DNA of 64,000 nt. Source: Candidatus Magasanikiibacteriota bacterium (GTDB lineage Bacteria > Patescibacteriota > Patescibacteriia > Magasanikbacterales > UBA922). The notes under the pieces were generated by a model, which saw nothing but the letters and a program-made list of their open reading frames with translations, was not told where the DNA came from and ran no database searches. The position numbers and the translations under genes are program-made. The stretch covers positions 3,661 to 67,660 of the forward strand of contig DOYU01000010.1 in the NCBI GenBank assembly GCA_003518365.1, given 5' to 3'. Shown here one piece after another: positions 17,222 to 25,532 of this stretch (position 1 is its first letter; each line of letters starts with the position of its first letter).

Positions 17222-18453
17222 AAAAAACTATTTTTACAGGATTTAGCCCAAACACGCGAGCAAAGGATATGAGCATTGCCGCCTCTTTTTTATTTCTCCC
17301 CTGGAAATGGTTCCAATGGAAAAAAGGTACACACGAAAAAAGAGCAATGGAGTTGCTAGAAGGATATTTTGGGGAAAATATTCAGGCCATAACCTATGAT
17401 AGCGGTCGTTCTGCCTTGTATCATGCGTTGCTTGCCTTGGATGTAGGAGAAGGCGACGAAGTCCTGGTGCAAGCGTTTACCTGCATGGTCGTCATAAACG
17501 CTATTTGCTGGACAGGGGCCAGGCCCGTGTATGTGGATATAGAAAAAGACACACTGAACATGGATCCGGTAAAAGCAGACCATGCATGCTCAGATAAAAC
17601 AAAAGTAATCATTTTGCAACACACCTTTGGACTTCCCGCAAATATTGATGCGCTGCTTGATGTGGCCAAAAAGCACAATCTGAAAACCATAGAAGACTGC
17701 GCGCACTCGCTTGGTGCGCGGTATAAAGGAAAACTCACAGGCACATATGCAGACATCGGTATGCTTAGTTTTGGTGGTGAAAAAATAGTTTCGTGCGTAC
17801 GGGGAGGTGCCCTTATAACAAAACTTCCTCAACTTGCAGTGCGATTGAGAAAGACACACGCAACACTTTCTCCTTCAACACGCAGAGTGATTCGCCAGCA
17901 TCTCCTTCATGTAGTTCTTTTCCCAATGGGCAAATCACTCTATCATCTTGGCATAGGAAAAGTATTTTTAAAAGTGTTGAAAGAATTACATATTACAAAT
18001 AAAATTATTTATACAGAAGAAAAATACGGTAAACAAGTCGCATGGTATCCAAGCAAACTTCCAAATGCGCTTTCAGCTCTCTTGGTAAGCCAATTGCCAG
18101 AAATAGAATCAATGAACTCGCATCGACGACATATCGCGTCATTGTACAAAAAGAAGCTGCCACACATAATCGAGACACAGCAAGATACCGACATGCATAT
18201 CTACTTGCGGTTTTCTTTGTTTGTTCAAAATCCAAATGCAGTAAGAGATCTGGCAAAAAAACAAGGTATTCTCCTCGGCGATTGGTATTCGCTTGTCATT
18301 GGTCCAGGAGATGTAGATCTCAGTGTTGCGCAATATGTGAAGGGCACCTGTCCTATCGCAGAAGAGCGAGCTGCAAAGGCACTGAATTTACCTACAGACA
18401 TCCATATTCAAGATAGCGATGTGCTCAGAATTTTGTCTGTACTTACTGAGTAA
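17218..18453 (+). CDS. DegT/DnrJ/EryC1-family PLP aminotransferase
   Basis: A 411-residue sugar aminotransferase-type enzyme of the kind that aminates nucleotide-linked keto-sugars. The likely PLP-binding Lys is in SFGGEKIVSCVRGG (near 188). The upstream cofactor-site residues are visible in DSGRSALYHALLAL (near 61) and EDCAHSLGA (near 160). It overlaps the MurF-like gene by 4 bases and precedes a FemAB-like gene by 3, which points to a role in wall or surface-glycan assembly. The exact substrate is unknown. Confidence 0.88.
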   Translation: MKKTIFTGFSPNTRAKDMSIAASFLFLPWKWFQWKKGTHEKRAMELLEGYFGENIQAITYDSGRSALYHALLALDVGEGDEVLVQAFTCMVVINAICWTGARPVYVDIEKDTLNMDPVKADHACSDKTKVIILQHTFGLPANIDALLDVAKKHNLKTIEDCAHSLGARYKGKLTGTYADIGMLSFGGEKIVSCVRGGALITKLPQLAVRLRKTHATLSPSTRRVIRQHLLHVVLFPMGKSLYHLGIGKVFLKVLKELHITNKIIYTEEKYGKQVAWYPSKLPNALSALLVSQLPEIESMNSHRRHIASLYKKKLPHIIETQQDTDMHIYLRFSLFVQNPNAVRDLAKKQGILLGDWYSLVIGPGDVDLSVAQYVKGTCPIAEERAAKALNLPTDIHIQDSDVLRILSVLTE

Positions 18454-18456
18454 TAT

Positions 18457-19479
18457 ATGTATTCAATAAAAAAAACTACAGATATACAAGCGTGGGATGC
18501 CTTTGTAAAGACGCATCAATATAGTCCATTTGTTCAATCATACAAGTATGGTGAATTTTATCGTGAACTCGGAGAACACTACTGGATCCTAGGCGTGTAT
18601 GCAGGGGAGACGCTGGTTGGAGGAAGCCTGGTTCTCACCGTACATGCAAAACGAGGCAATTTCTTTTATCTGCCCTATGGTCCGATGCTCGACTATACAG
18701 ATAGTGCCATGGTGCAACAATTTTTTGCCAAACTCAAGCGTGGAGCAAAAAAAGAACACATGGATTTTATTCGGATTAGTCCCTTTCTTTCTGATACCCA
18801 AGAGGGGAGGGCGGTTATTCATGCAGAAGGATATCGAGCTGCTCCTATGCATGTCCTGGCTGAAAATAGTTGGCTTTTGGATCTATCACAAAGCGAAGAG
18901 CAGCTCCTCGCACAGATGAAAAAAAATCATAGAAATCTTATACGCAGATGTGAACGAGAGGGAGTGACGGTGACATCACACACAGATCAAAAAACACTGG
19001 ACATACTGCATGATATGCTTGATGAGACAGAAAAACGACAGCATTTTACACGATTTTCAAGACACTATATCAATACTGAATTTGCCAAATTTGCAGAAGA
19101 TGGAGAAACATTGGTGTATATGGGAACATTGCCAACAGGCGAGGCTGATGCCGCTGCGATTATTATGTTTTATGGCAATATGGCGGTCTATAGACACAGC
19201 GCCTCGCGTAATCTTGATAAAAAACTTCCAACATCCTATCTCATACAGTGGCACGTAATCAAAGAAGCAAAAAGAAGGGGAATGAGATGGTATAACTTTT
19301 GGGGTGTAGAGCCAAAAGATGCGAGTGCATCACATCCGTTTTCAGGGATTGGGCATTTTAAGCGTGGATTTGGGGGATTTCAAGAAGATTTGCTACATTG
19401 CCAAGATCTTCCAATAACAAAAAAATATTGGGTAAACTGGATTGTTGAAACCATTCGAAAACGGAAGCGTGGCTTCTAG
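18457..19479 (+). CDS. FemAB/FemX-family peptidyltransferase-like protein
   Basis: A 340-residue protein with the two GNAT-like halves of FemABX enzymes, which add amino acids from aminoacyl-tRNA to the lipid II stem peptide. Family features include the N-terminal SPFVQSYKYGEFYRELG, central MKKNHRNLIRRCEREGV (near 152), and C-terminal WHVIKEAKRRGMRWYNFWG plus HPFSGIGHFKRGFGG (near 285-310). It lies between the aminotransferase and ftsQ, consistent with interpeptide-bridge formation. The amino acid added cannot be predicted. Confidence 0.9.
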   Translation: MYSIKKTTDIQAWDAFVKTHQYSPFVQSYKYGEFYRELGEHYWILGVYAGETLVGGSLVLTVHAKRGNFFYLPYGPMLDYTDSAMVQQFFAKLKRGAKKEHMDFIRISPFLSDTQEGRAVIHAEGYRAAPMHVLAENSWLLDLSQSEEQLLAQMKKNHRNLIRRCEREGVTVTSHTDQKTLDILHDMLDETEKRQHFTRFSRHYINTEFAKFAEDGETLVYMGTLPTGEADAAAIIMFYGNMAVYRHSASRNLDKKLPTSYLIQWHVIKEAKRRGMRWYNFWGVEPKDASASHPFSGIGHFKRGFGGFQEDLLHCQDLPITKKYWVNWIVETIRKRKRGF

Positions 19480-19505
19480 TTATTCTTTCATTTGTCTGTC
19501 ATTCA

Positions 19506-20516
19506 ATGAACTATACAAAAAATAAAAAACAATCGTGTACGAGGGTCTATGTAAAAAGTAGGAATGCTTTATATAGCCGAAGTAAAGCAAAGGATTTTGC
19601 GTGGAGAGGAAGAAAACGTAATCCCATGCAAAAACAATTGCCACAGAAGAGTAGGTTAAGGTTTAAACTATATTTGATGTTGTTTTTAGCATCTATATTT
19701 GGCATGATCGGCATGTTTGTGTACCATCCATTTTTTCGAATATCAAAAATTCAAGTCAACGGCGTAGAAACAATTACGCCACAAGAAATTGAACAGACAA
19801 TCTATGGTGCAATGGATTATCACAAGTGGTTTTTATTTCCTGCGAGTAGTTTTTTCTTTGTTGATGCATCAGAAGTTGAATCAATATTGAATCAACGGTT
19901 TCCGCTTAACACCGTAGCTATTACAAAACAGTTTCCTCACACACTTACTGTTTTACTTCAGGAACGTCTGTCAACAATACTCTATGACAATGGCGATGCG
20001 TATCATTTTATTGGACTCACAGGAAAAGTTGTAGAACCTGTAAGAAAGGTCACCGATGCAGAGTGGTGGATCGACACTGAAATCGTAACAAGTACAAATG
20101 AACGTGGCGAAGAAGTCTCAGAAAAAAAAGAAATTGCAAGACACCATAGACCTGATATGAATGGTTTGCAAAAGGATGTTGGAGAGTTTCCACTCATTGT
20201 TGATACCAATGCAATCGAAAGAGGTACTGTTGCATTGAATACTGACGTCATAAAAGAGGACTATATTTCCCAAGTGCTTGAATGGTATGAAGTCCTATTA
20301 CAACAATTTGATCTTACCATATCATACGTCGATGTAAGTTCGCCATACCGTACGGTTATTTTTACAAATGCTGGATTACAGATTCTTATTGCATTGCCAG
20401 CAGGGGAGAGTATTGCCCAGATTGATAGATTTCGAGCTGCGTACAAAGAGATTTCAGATATCTCAGTAATTGGGTACATAGATGTTCGATATCCTGGTAA
20501 GATATATTGGCAATAG
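19506..20516 (+). CDS. ftsQ: cell division protein FtsQ/DivIB
   Basis: Bitopic division protein that links FtsB/FtsL to the septal synthase. It has a basic cytoplasmic tail of about 55 residues rich in K/R, one TM helix (about 57-76), and then a POTRA domain beginning FRISKIQVNGVETITPQEIEQ (near 79). The extracellular beta domain continues to residue 336 and ends VDVRYPGKIYWQ, the usual FtsQ terminal pattern. Length is slightly above average. FtsB is encoded separately at 61028-61450. Confidence 0.85.
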   Translation: MNYTKNKKQSCTRVYVKSRNALYSRSKAKDFAWRGRKRNPMQKQLPQKSRLRFKLYLMLFLASIFGMIGMFVYHPFFRISKIQVNGVETITPQEIEQTIYGAMDYHKWFLFPASSFFFVDASEVESILNQRFPLNTVAITKQFPHTLTVLLQERLSTILYDNGDAYHFIGLTGKVVEPVRKVTDAEWWIDTEIVTSTNERGEEVSEKKEIARHHRPDMNGLQKDVGEFPLIVDTNAIERGTVALNTDVIKEDYISQVLEWYEVLLQQFDLTISYVDVSSPYRTVIFTNAGLQILIALPAGESIAQIDRFRAAYKEISDISVIGYIDVRYPGKIYWQ

Positions 20517-20985
20517 AAACTAGCACGTCACTGAAAAGGGTGAAGGGGGGATATTCTTCTTCATAGCAGGCCTTTTTGGAGACATCCAAAGATAGTATAT
20601 CGTGTCGCACAATGTATATTATGCGACATTGCCTAGGACACTAAAAGAGGGATTTCAGGACTAATTATCTACTTACATAAAACACAATCAATTTTCTTTT
20701 TGCATCAATTACAAATGTAATTTTGTTCCCATTTTGTTTTTTTTATTTCTTTCTGGGATTGCAAATCTTTATATACTGCCAGACCATCAAATCTCTCAAT
20801 CTGCCCAAATCGTACATGTACTACCCCATCCTCTCTTAAATCTATACGTGGCAATATTGTGCGACGCAATACATTGTACGCATAAATTGCAGAGGTAAAG
20901 TGATACGTCCAACATATTAAACTTTTTGGAGAAAAACATAAAAGGACCTTTGCCAAGATCCTTTTTATATATACAAAAGTCATCA
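20517..20985. other. 469-bp gap between convergent ftsQ and the M23 peptidase gene
   Basis: No convincing gene. It holds an inverted repeat TGTCGCA/TGCGACA (20603-20609 and 20622-20628), a pyrimidine-rich stretch near 20690-20760 and the terminator at 20940-20965. A minus-strand open frame of 93 codons (20705-20986) has no ribosome-binding site and overlaps the terminator; it could be a decayed gene fragment. Confidence 0.5.
20940..20965 (-). terminator. hairpin terminator after the M23 peptidase gene
   Basis: Arms AAAAGGA and TCCTTTT with three further inner pairs and a 4-nt loop. T-rich sequence follows on both strands, so it can serve the minus-strand peptidase gene and close plus-strand transcripts. 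Confidence 0.7.
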
Positions 20986-22248
20986 CTAATAATCCTTTAC
21001 CAAATAGGCCAAAGGATTCACAGGTATACCATCTTTTCGAACCTCAAAGTGTAAGTGAGGTCCTGTCACAAATGGACCTGCACCGACAGTACCAGGAGTG
21101 CCACCAGAATATCCAATGATATCTCCTCTTGTCACAAATTGATCTGCACTCACGGTTATTTTGCTCATGTGTCCATAGACCGTTGAGAGCCCTCCCGAGT
21201 GGACAATCATCACATATGCATAACAGCTTGCTGTTTGGCAAGTACGCGCTCTTGCTATGTAGCCACTCGCAGCTGCCCGGAGCGGCGTGCTATGTGCTGC
21301 GCGGATATCGATTGCGTTATGTTCAAAGACATATCTATATGGATATGATGGATCATGGAAGTATGCGGTTACATAACGACTTGGTGTTGGCCAGGAGAGC
21401 TGCCCATCAAATTGGACATCTGAAGATCCTGTTACCTTATCCTCTGCCTCTAATTTAGCTCGTACTTGCTGCTCGATAGATGTAATGTCACTTTCAATCG
21501 ACTGATACTGTGATTTTAAGTTGCCGACCAATGTCTTATATGTGAGCTCTGATGATTGGGTTTGCGCAAGCAATGTTTGCTTTGCAAAGGATTGTCCTTC
21601 GAGGTCTTTTTTCTTATTATCAAGTTCTTCTTTCATTGCATCATACGCTTTTCGTCTTTCTTCTGTTGCTATTTTTTTTTTTTCCAACTCTTCTTTTGAT
21701 ATTCTGAGCGCTCTAGCACTTTTTCCAAGATCTTCTTCAATGGATTTTGCGTATTCCATCTTATTATAAAAATCAGAAAAATTGTCATAGGATGCAAGTA
21801 CCTGAAGAATTCCCTTGTTCCCTTGTTCATGGAGAGTGCGAATAAACTCTGACATGATCATCCTCTGTCGATCAATGGTATTTTCTTTATCAGTAATACC
21901 GAGATTAAGCGCTTCAATTTCGAGAGTAAGCGTTTCCAGTTTTTGTTCTGTTGCTTCTATATCGAGTTCAACTTGGACAATATGATTGTCCAAGATAGCC
22001 ATTTGATTGGCCAGTGATGTGGATTCAAGACGTGTCTGGTCAATTTTTTTCTTATACGCATCAATACTTGCTTCAAGTTGCTTTACTTTTTCCTTTTTTG
22101 CAGCAATTTCTTGATTGAGCTGGTCGATTTCCTCTTTATTTCCACCAGTTCCACTAGTAGTCTGTGTATACACAAATACCGGCAAGCTAACAATTGCCAG
22201 TAGTGTTATTATTGTGATGTTTAGAAACGTTTTTTTTCTCCGATGCAT
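20986..22248 (-). CDS. M23 metallopeptidase with long coiled coil (EnvC/PcsB-like)
   Basis: Secreted or membrane-anchored peptidoglycan hydrolase or amidase activator. The start at 22248 gives a basic N-terminus MHRRKK and a signal/anchor helix (about residues 8-28). A coiled coil follows (about 40-270, ELEKKKIATEE-type heptads), then an M23 domain with NAIDIRAA (HxxxD region, near 310) and GPHLHFEVRKDG (HxH, near 403), so the zinc ligands appear intact. In other bacteria EnvC or PcsB of this layout is gated by FtsEX, encoded here at 57278-58884. The two loci are unlinked but probably cooperate. Confidence 0.88.
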   Translation of the reverse strand: MHRRKKTFLNITIITLLAIVSLPVFVYTQTTSGTGGNKEEIDQLNQEIAAKKEKVKQLEASIDAYKKKIDQTRLESTSLANQMAILDNHIVQVELDIEATEQKLETLTLEIEALNLGITDKENTIDRQRMIMSEFIRTLHEQGNKGILQVLASYDNFSDFYNKMEYAKSIEEDLGKSARALRISKEELEKKKIATEERRKAYDAMKEELDNKKKDLEGQSFAKQTLLAQTQSSELTYKTLVGNLKSQYQSIESDITSIEQQVRAKLEAEDKVTGSSDVQFDGQLSWPTPSRYVTAYFHDPSYPYRYVFEHNAIDIRAAHSTPLRAAASGYIARARTCQTASCYAYVMIVHSGGLSTVYGHMSKITVSADQFVTRGDIIGYSGGTPGTVGAGPFVTGPHLHFEVRKDGIPVNPLAYLVKDY

Positions 22249-22298
22249 ACAATATTCTAATCGGAGTCTAGTATAGCACAGGAGAAAAAATCGTGCTA

Positions 22299-23786
22299 TC
22301 AAGAAATCTTTGCAAGCCCCTCCCCTATTCGTTGCAGACTTTTTTCTTTACCAAGGACGGTCATAATTTCAAATGGTCCAGGAGAATATTGCTGTCCAGA
22401 GAGCGCAACGCGAGTTGGCCAGAGCACGTCTCCTACACCATACGTACGCTCTTTGATCCAGCCCATGACGGCCTGCTCTATCCCCTCTTCTGTCCAGGCT
22501 TCCTTAGCAAAAGTTGATAAAAATTCGCTTAGTTGAGCCAATTTTTCTTTTGCATCAGGCAAATCACTCTTTTTCCACTTCAGAAGTTCAGTTTCATAAC
22601 TCAACGAATCTGCAAAGAGGAAGGTTGTATTCGTGACAATGTCTGCAAGGGTATTTGCACGTTCACGACCAAGGCGGACGACGCCCTCAAAAAATGAGAG
22701 GTCGTTGATCATTTCTTCATCTGAACCGGCTGCGGCAAAAAAGGGCTTGGCACGTGTGGCAAGTTCTTCAATAGACAATTTTTTCATCCATTCTTTGTTA
22801 TACCAATCAAGTTTTTCGTAATTGAACACGGCCGCTGACTTATTTACTTTTTCAAAACTAAATGCCTGCACCAACTCTTCGAGTGTAAATATTTCTTGCT
22901 CCGTACCAGGGTTCCATCCAAGAAATGCAACAAAATTAACCATTGCTTCTGGCAAATATCCTTTGTTTTTAAAATCAAAAACAGAGACATCACCATGTCG
23001 CTTACTGAGTTTTTGTCTTTTTTCATTTACAAGTAATGGCAAATGACCATAGACGGGCTTTTCCCAACCAAACATGTCATACAAGACAATATGTTTTGGA
23101 GTAGAACTCAGCCATTCTTCGCCACGAAACACGTGCGAGATTTCCATAAGATGATCGTCCACAACAACAGCGAGATGGTATGTAGGAAACCCATCAGTTT
23201 TCATGAGTACCTGATCATCAATCAGTTTATTTTCGAAAGAAACATTGTCACGCACAAGATCTGTCCACGTGGTAGTTCCTTCGTCCGGCATGTTAAGACG
23301 AACAACATGTGGCGAGTTCGCGTCAAGTTTTTTCTGAACGTTTTCTGTTGAAAGTGTTTTACAGTGCCCATCGTAGCCAGTTGGTTGTTTATTCATTTCT
23401 TGCATTTTTCTGAGATCATCGAGACGTTCTTTGGTACAAAAACAATAATACGCATCTTTTTGCTCAAGCAGTTGATGAACATACTTTTTGTAAATATCCA
23501 AGCGTTCTGACTGAATATACGGTCCTTTTTCCCCTACTTGTGTCAGATGCTGATGTGTGTCAAACGTAACACCTTCATCCGGTGGGATATGGGCCCAATG
23601 TAACGATTCAACAATATTTTCAGTCGATCCTTCTACGAGACGTTCTCTATCCGTATCCTCAATACGAAGCAAAAAATCACCACCGTTCTTTTTGGCATAA
23701 AGATAATCAAACAGTGCGCTGAGAAGTGATCCAACGTGGAACATGCCCGTAGGGCTTGGTGGAATGCGTGTTCTTATCTTCTTCAT
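22299..23786 (-). CDS. gltX: glutamyl-tRNA synthetase
   Basis: Class I synthetase charging tRNA-Glu. The HIGH signature appears as PSPTGMFHVGS (residues 10-20) and the KMSKS signature as KLSKRHGD (near 240). The start at 23786 begins directly before the KIRTRIPPSPTG segment; an upstream in-frame ATG would run back into the TrmH gene. Length about 495 is typical. No glutaminyl-tRNA synthetase is seen in the window, so a non-discriminating role with GatCAB is possible but not shown. It follows the methyltransferase gene by 1 base. Confidence 0.95.
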   Translation of the reverse strand: MKKIRTRIPPSPTGMFHVGSLLSALFDYLYAKKNGGDFLLRIEDTDRERLVEGSTENIVESLHWAHIPPDEGVTFDTHQHLTQVGEKGPYIQSERLDIYKKYVHQLLEQKDAYYCFCTKERLDDLRKMQEMNKQPTGYDGHCKTLSTENVQKKLDANSPHVVRLNMPDEGTTTWTDLVRDNVSFENKLIDDQVLMKTDGFPTYHLAVVVDDHLMEISHVFRGEEWLSSTPKHIVLYDMFGWEKPVYGHLPLLVNEKRQKLSKRHGDVSVFDFKNKGYLPEAMVNFVAFLGWNPGTEQEIFTLEELVQAFSFEKVNKSAAVFNYEKLDWYNKEWMKKLSIEELATRAKPFFAAAGSDEEMINDLSFFEGVVRLGRERANTLADIVTNTTFLFADSLSYETELLKWKKSDLPDAKEKLAQLSEFLSTFAKEAWTEEGIEQAVMGWIKERTYGVGDVLWPTRVALSGQQYSPGPFEIMTVLGKEKSLQRIGEGLAKIS

Positions 23787-23787
23787 A

Positions 23788-24546
23788 TTATGAATTGAGT
23801 TGATAGAGTGTGATGCCGACAGACATGGCAAGATTCAGTGATTCAGCGTTCCCGGTGCCTGCGATGGTATAGGATGCATCAGTGATCTCTCTGAGATTGT
23901 CAGCAAGACCATGTGACTCTGAACCAAACAGAAGTGCCTGTTTTCTTCCTTTCCTCAGCTGAGAGATGTCCTTCCCGGACAGATCCAAGGTGGCGATACT
24001 ATACCCATTTTTCCTGAGAAATTCAACTGTGTCAACCATATATTCAGATTGGTATATCTTTGTACGAAAGATAGATCCCATAGTGCTGCGCACGACTTTC
24101 TCATTATACGGATCAACAGATCCTTCAGAGACTATCACGGCATGAACGCCAAACCAGTCTGCCGTTCGAATGATGGTTCCAAGATTGCCCGGATCATTTA
24201 CCCTGTCGAGGAGAATAATATGTTCTTCATGAATCATGTTATCGAGCGACGCATCCGGCATAGCAACAACGGCCATTACACCAGGAAATGTCTCCGTTTG
24301 CTTGATAGCATCGACATCACGTTTATTCGCTCGTTCAACAGGGATTCCTGTCTTTTCAGCATAACTGATAATAACACCCATGTCTGCATCAATGGCACTT
24401 TCTTCGACGATAAGCAGTTCAACCTCAGCATGTTCCAATGCTTCTTCAACCCCCTTTTTTCCTTCTACAGTAAACACACCAAACTCTTTGCGGTATTTTT
24501 TTTGTGTAAGTTTTTTGAGCATGGTGCTCGTGCTATTTGACAACAT
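23788..24546 (-). CDS. SpoU/TrmH-family RNA 2'-O-methyltransferase
   Basis: A 252-residue SPOUT-class RNA ribose methyltransferase. The N-terminal substrate-binding domain (KKLTQKKYRKEFGVFTVEG) is followed by the three SpoU motifs: DPGNLGTIIRTADWFG (near 130), ALLFGSESHGL (near 213) and SLNLAMSVGITLYQL (near 237). The set fits a 23S rRNA Gm-type methyltransferase such as RlmB or TsnR relatives; the target is not decided. The first ATG (24546) overlaps the upstream glycosyltransferase by 14 bases. A second ATG at 24522 is the alternative start. Confidence 0.92.
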   Translation of the reverse strand: MLSNSTSTMLKKLTQKKYRKEFGVFTVEGKKGVEEALEHAEVELLIVEESAIDADMGVIISYAEKTGIPVERANKRDVDAIKQTETFPGVMAVVAMPDASLDNMIHEEHIILLDRVNDPGNLGTIIRTADWFGVHAVIVSEGSVDPYNEKVVRSTMGSIFRTKIYQSEYMVDTVEFLRKNGYSIATLDLSGKDISQLRKGRKQALLFGSESHGLADNLREITDASYTIAGTGNAESLNLAMSVGITLYQLNS

Positions 24547-25294
24547 AGGATTTCAATACTAAGTAAGGAAATACGATAACAGCGGTGAAAATGCGCTTGA
24601 TTCTGCTTGGCTGGTGTATCAGTCGCCACAGCCACTCAATACCAATCCGTCTGAACAATTTTGGTGCTCGAGGGATGACACCCGCAAGAAAATCAAACGT
24701 TCCCCCAACTCCCATGAGTATCTTTACGCCAGGAAGTTCTGATTTGAATGTATCAATCCACCACTCCTGCTTCCCATGCCCAAAGGCTACGAAGAGGATA
24801 TCGGGTTTGGCGAGAACAATGTCAGAAAGTATTTCATCATGCTGACCTTTATCAACTATAGTATACATTGCTCTATTGTCACATTGTTTTATTGTGATAT
24901 TGTCACTTTTTTGAACAAAATGTATACTCAAACCAGCAAACCTCTCTTTCAACTTTTCTGCAGCTTGCTTTGCCGCTCCTGATTTACCTCCAATAAAATA
25001 TACAGATTTTCCTTCCCTTTCAGCCAATTCGCAAAGTGAGAGCACAAGATCAGCTCCGGGAAAACGGGTATACACTCCCCCACTCATAAGCTGAATGCCA
25101 AATCCATCACAGACATTCATATCTCCACTATTAAGGATATCCCGAAAACCCAGATTCCTGTGCGCCGCCACAAGCATCTCTGGATTTGGTGTGTAGAGAG
25201 TATGCGTTTCTGAACCAGAGAGCCATGTTTTTGCTTTCTCCAGTATCTCTTGCTTTGTGAGTGGGTCAATCCTGACACCGAGCATTTTGTGCAT
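24533..25294 (-). CDS. WecG/TagA/CpsF-family glycosyltransferase
   Basis: Transfers an N-acetylmannosamine-type sugar to a lipid-linked acceptor in teichoic acid or surface polymer synthesis. Family landmarks are LGVRIDPLTKQEIL, TPNPEMLVAAHRN, CDGFGIQLMSG, YFIGGKSGAAKQAAEKL, LFVAFGHGKQEWWID and GVGGTFDFLAGVIPRAPK. The last, with its Asp, is a conserved part of the catalytic region. The start at 25294 (ATG) is favoured over 25345, because the extra N-terminus would run into the clpB promoter region. The insert KSDNITIKQCDNRAM (near 125) looks lineage-specific. Confidence 0.9.
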   Translation of the reverse strand: MHKMLGVRIDPLTKQEILEKAKTWLSGSETHTLYTPNPEMLVAAHRNLGFRDILNSGDMNVCDGFGIQLMSGGVYTRFPGADLVLSLCELAEREGKSVYFIGGKSGAAKQAAEKLKERFAGLSIHFVQKSDNITIKQCDNRAMYTIVDKGQHDEILSDIVLAKPDILFVAFGHGKQEWWIDTFKSELPGVKILMGVGGTFDFLAGVIPRAPKLFRRIGIEWLWRLIHQPSRIKRIFTAVIVFPYLVLKSYVVK

Positions 25295-25328
25295 AGCTTG
25301 GCAAAAATATGTTACAATACTATCACTC

Positions 25329-25356
25329 TTGACAACAAAAATCAATTTGCTATAGT
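25329..25356 (+). promoter_or_regulatory. sigma-70 promoter of clpB
   Basis: TTGACA (25329-25334), a 16-nt spacer and TATAGT (25351-25356). Transcription would start within the CIRCE element directly downstream. Confidence 0.85.
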
Positions 25357-25357
25357 A

Positions 25358-25384
25358 TTATCACTCATGGAGGTGGAGTGCTAG
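25358..25384 (+). promoter_or_regulatory. CIRCE element (HrcA operator) of clpB
   Basis: TTATCACTC, nine bases, GAGTGCTAG. The known consensus is TTAGCACTC-N9-GAGTGCTAA, so this copy differs at one base in each arm. It begins 2 bases after the -10 box, the usual place for HrcA repression. Confidence 0.9.
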
Positions 25385-25463
25385 CACAGTTTCTTGATAG
25401 CGTTCGTTGCACATTGAACGTAACCACAGCAGACTGAAAGTTGAATGGTTTATTAGATTATCA

Positions 25464-25503
25464 GTTAATTAGTTTCTAATTTTGATGAACGAAACTAATT
25501 AAC
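25464..25503 (+). repeat. 13-bp hairpin in the clpB leader
   Basis: GTTAATTAGTTTC (25464-25476) and its exact complement (25491-25503) are separated by 14 bases, ending 29 bases before the clpB start codon. Confidence 0.8.
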
Positions 25504-25532
25504 TAATACTCCAATTACCCAATTTACTACAT

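Noticed and set aside
20705..20986. 93-codon minus-strand frame after the M23 gene
   Set aside because: No start signal, overlaps a terminator and has no recognisable domain; at most a decayed fragment.
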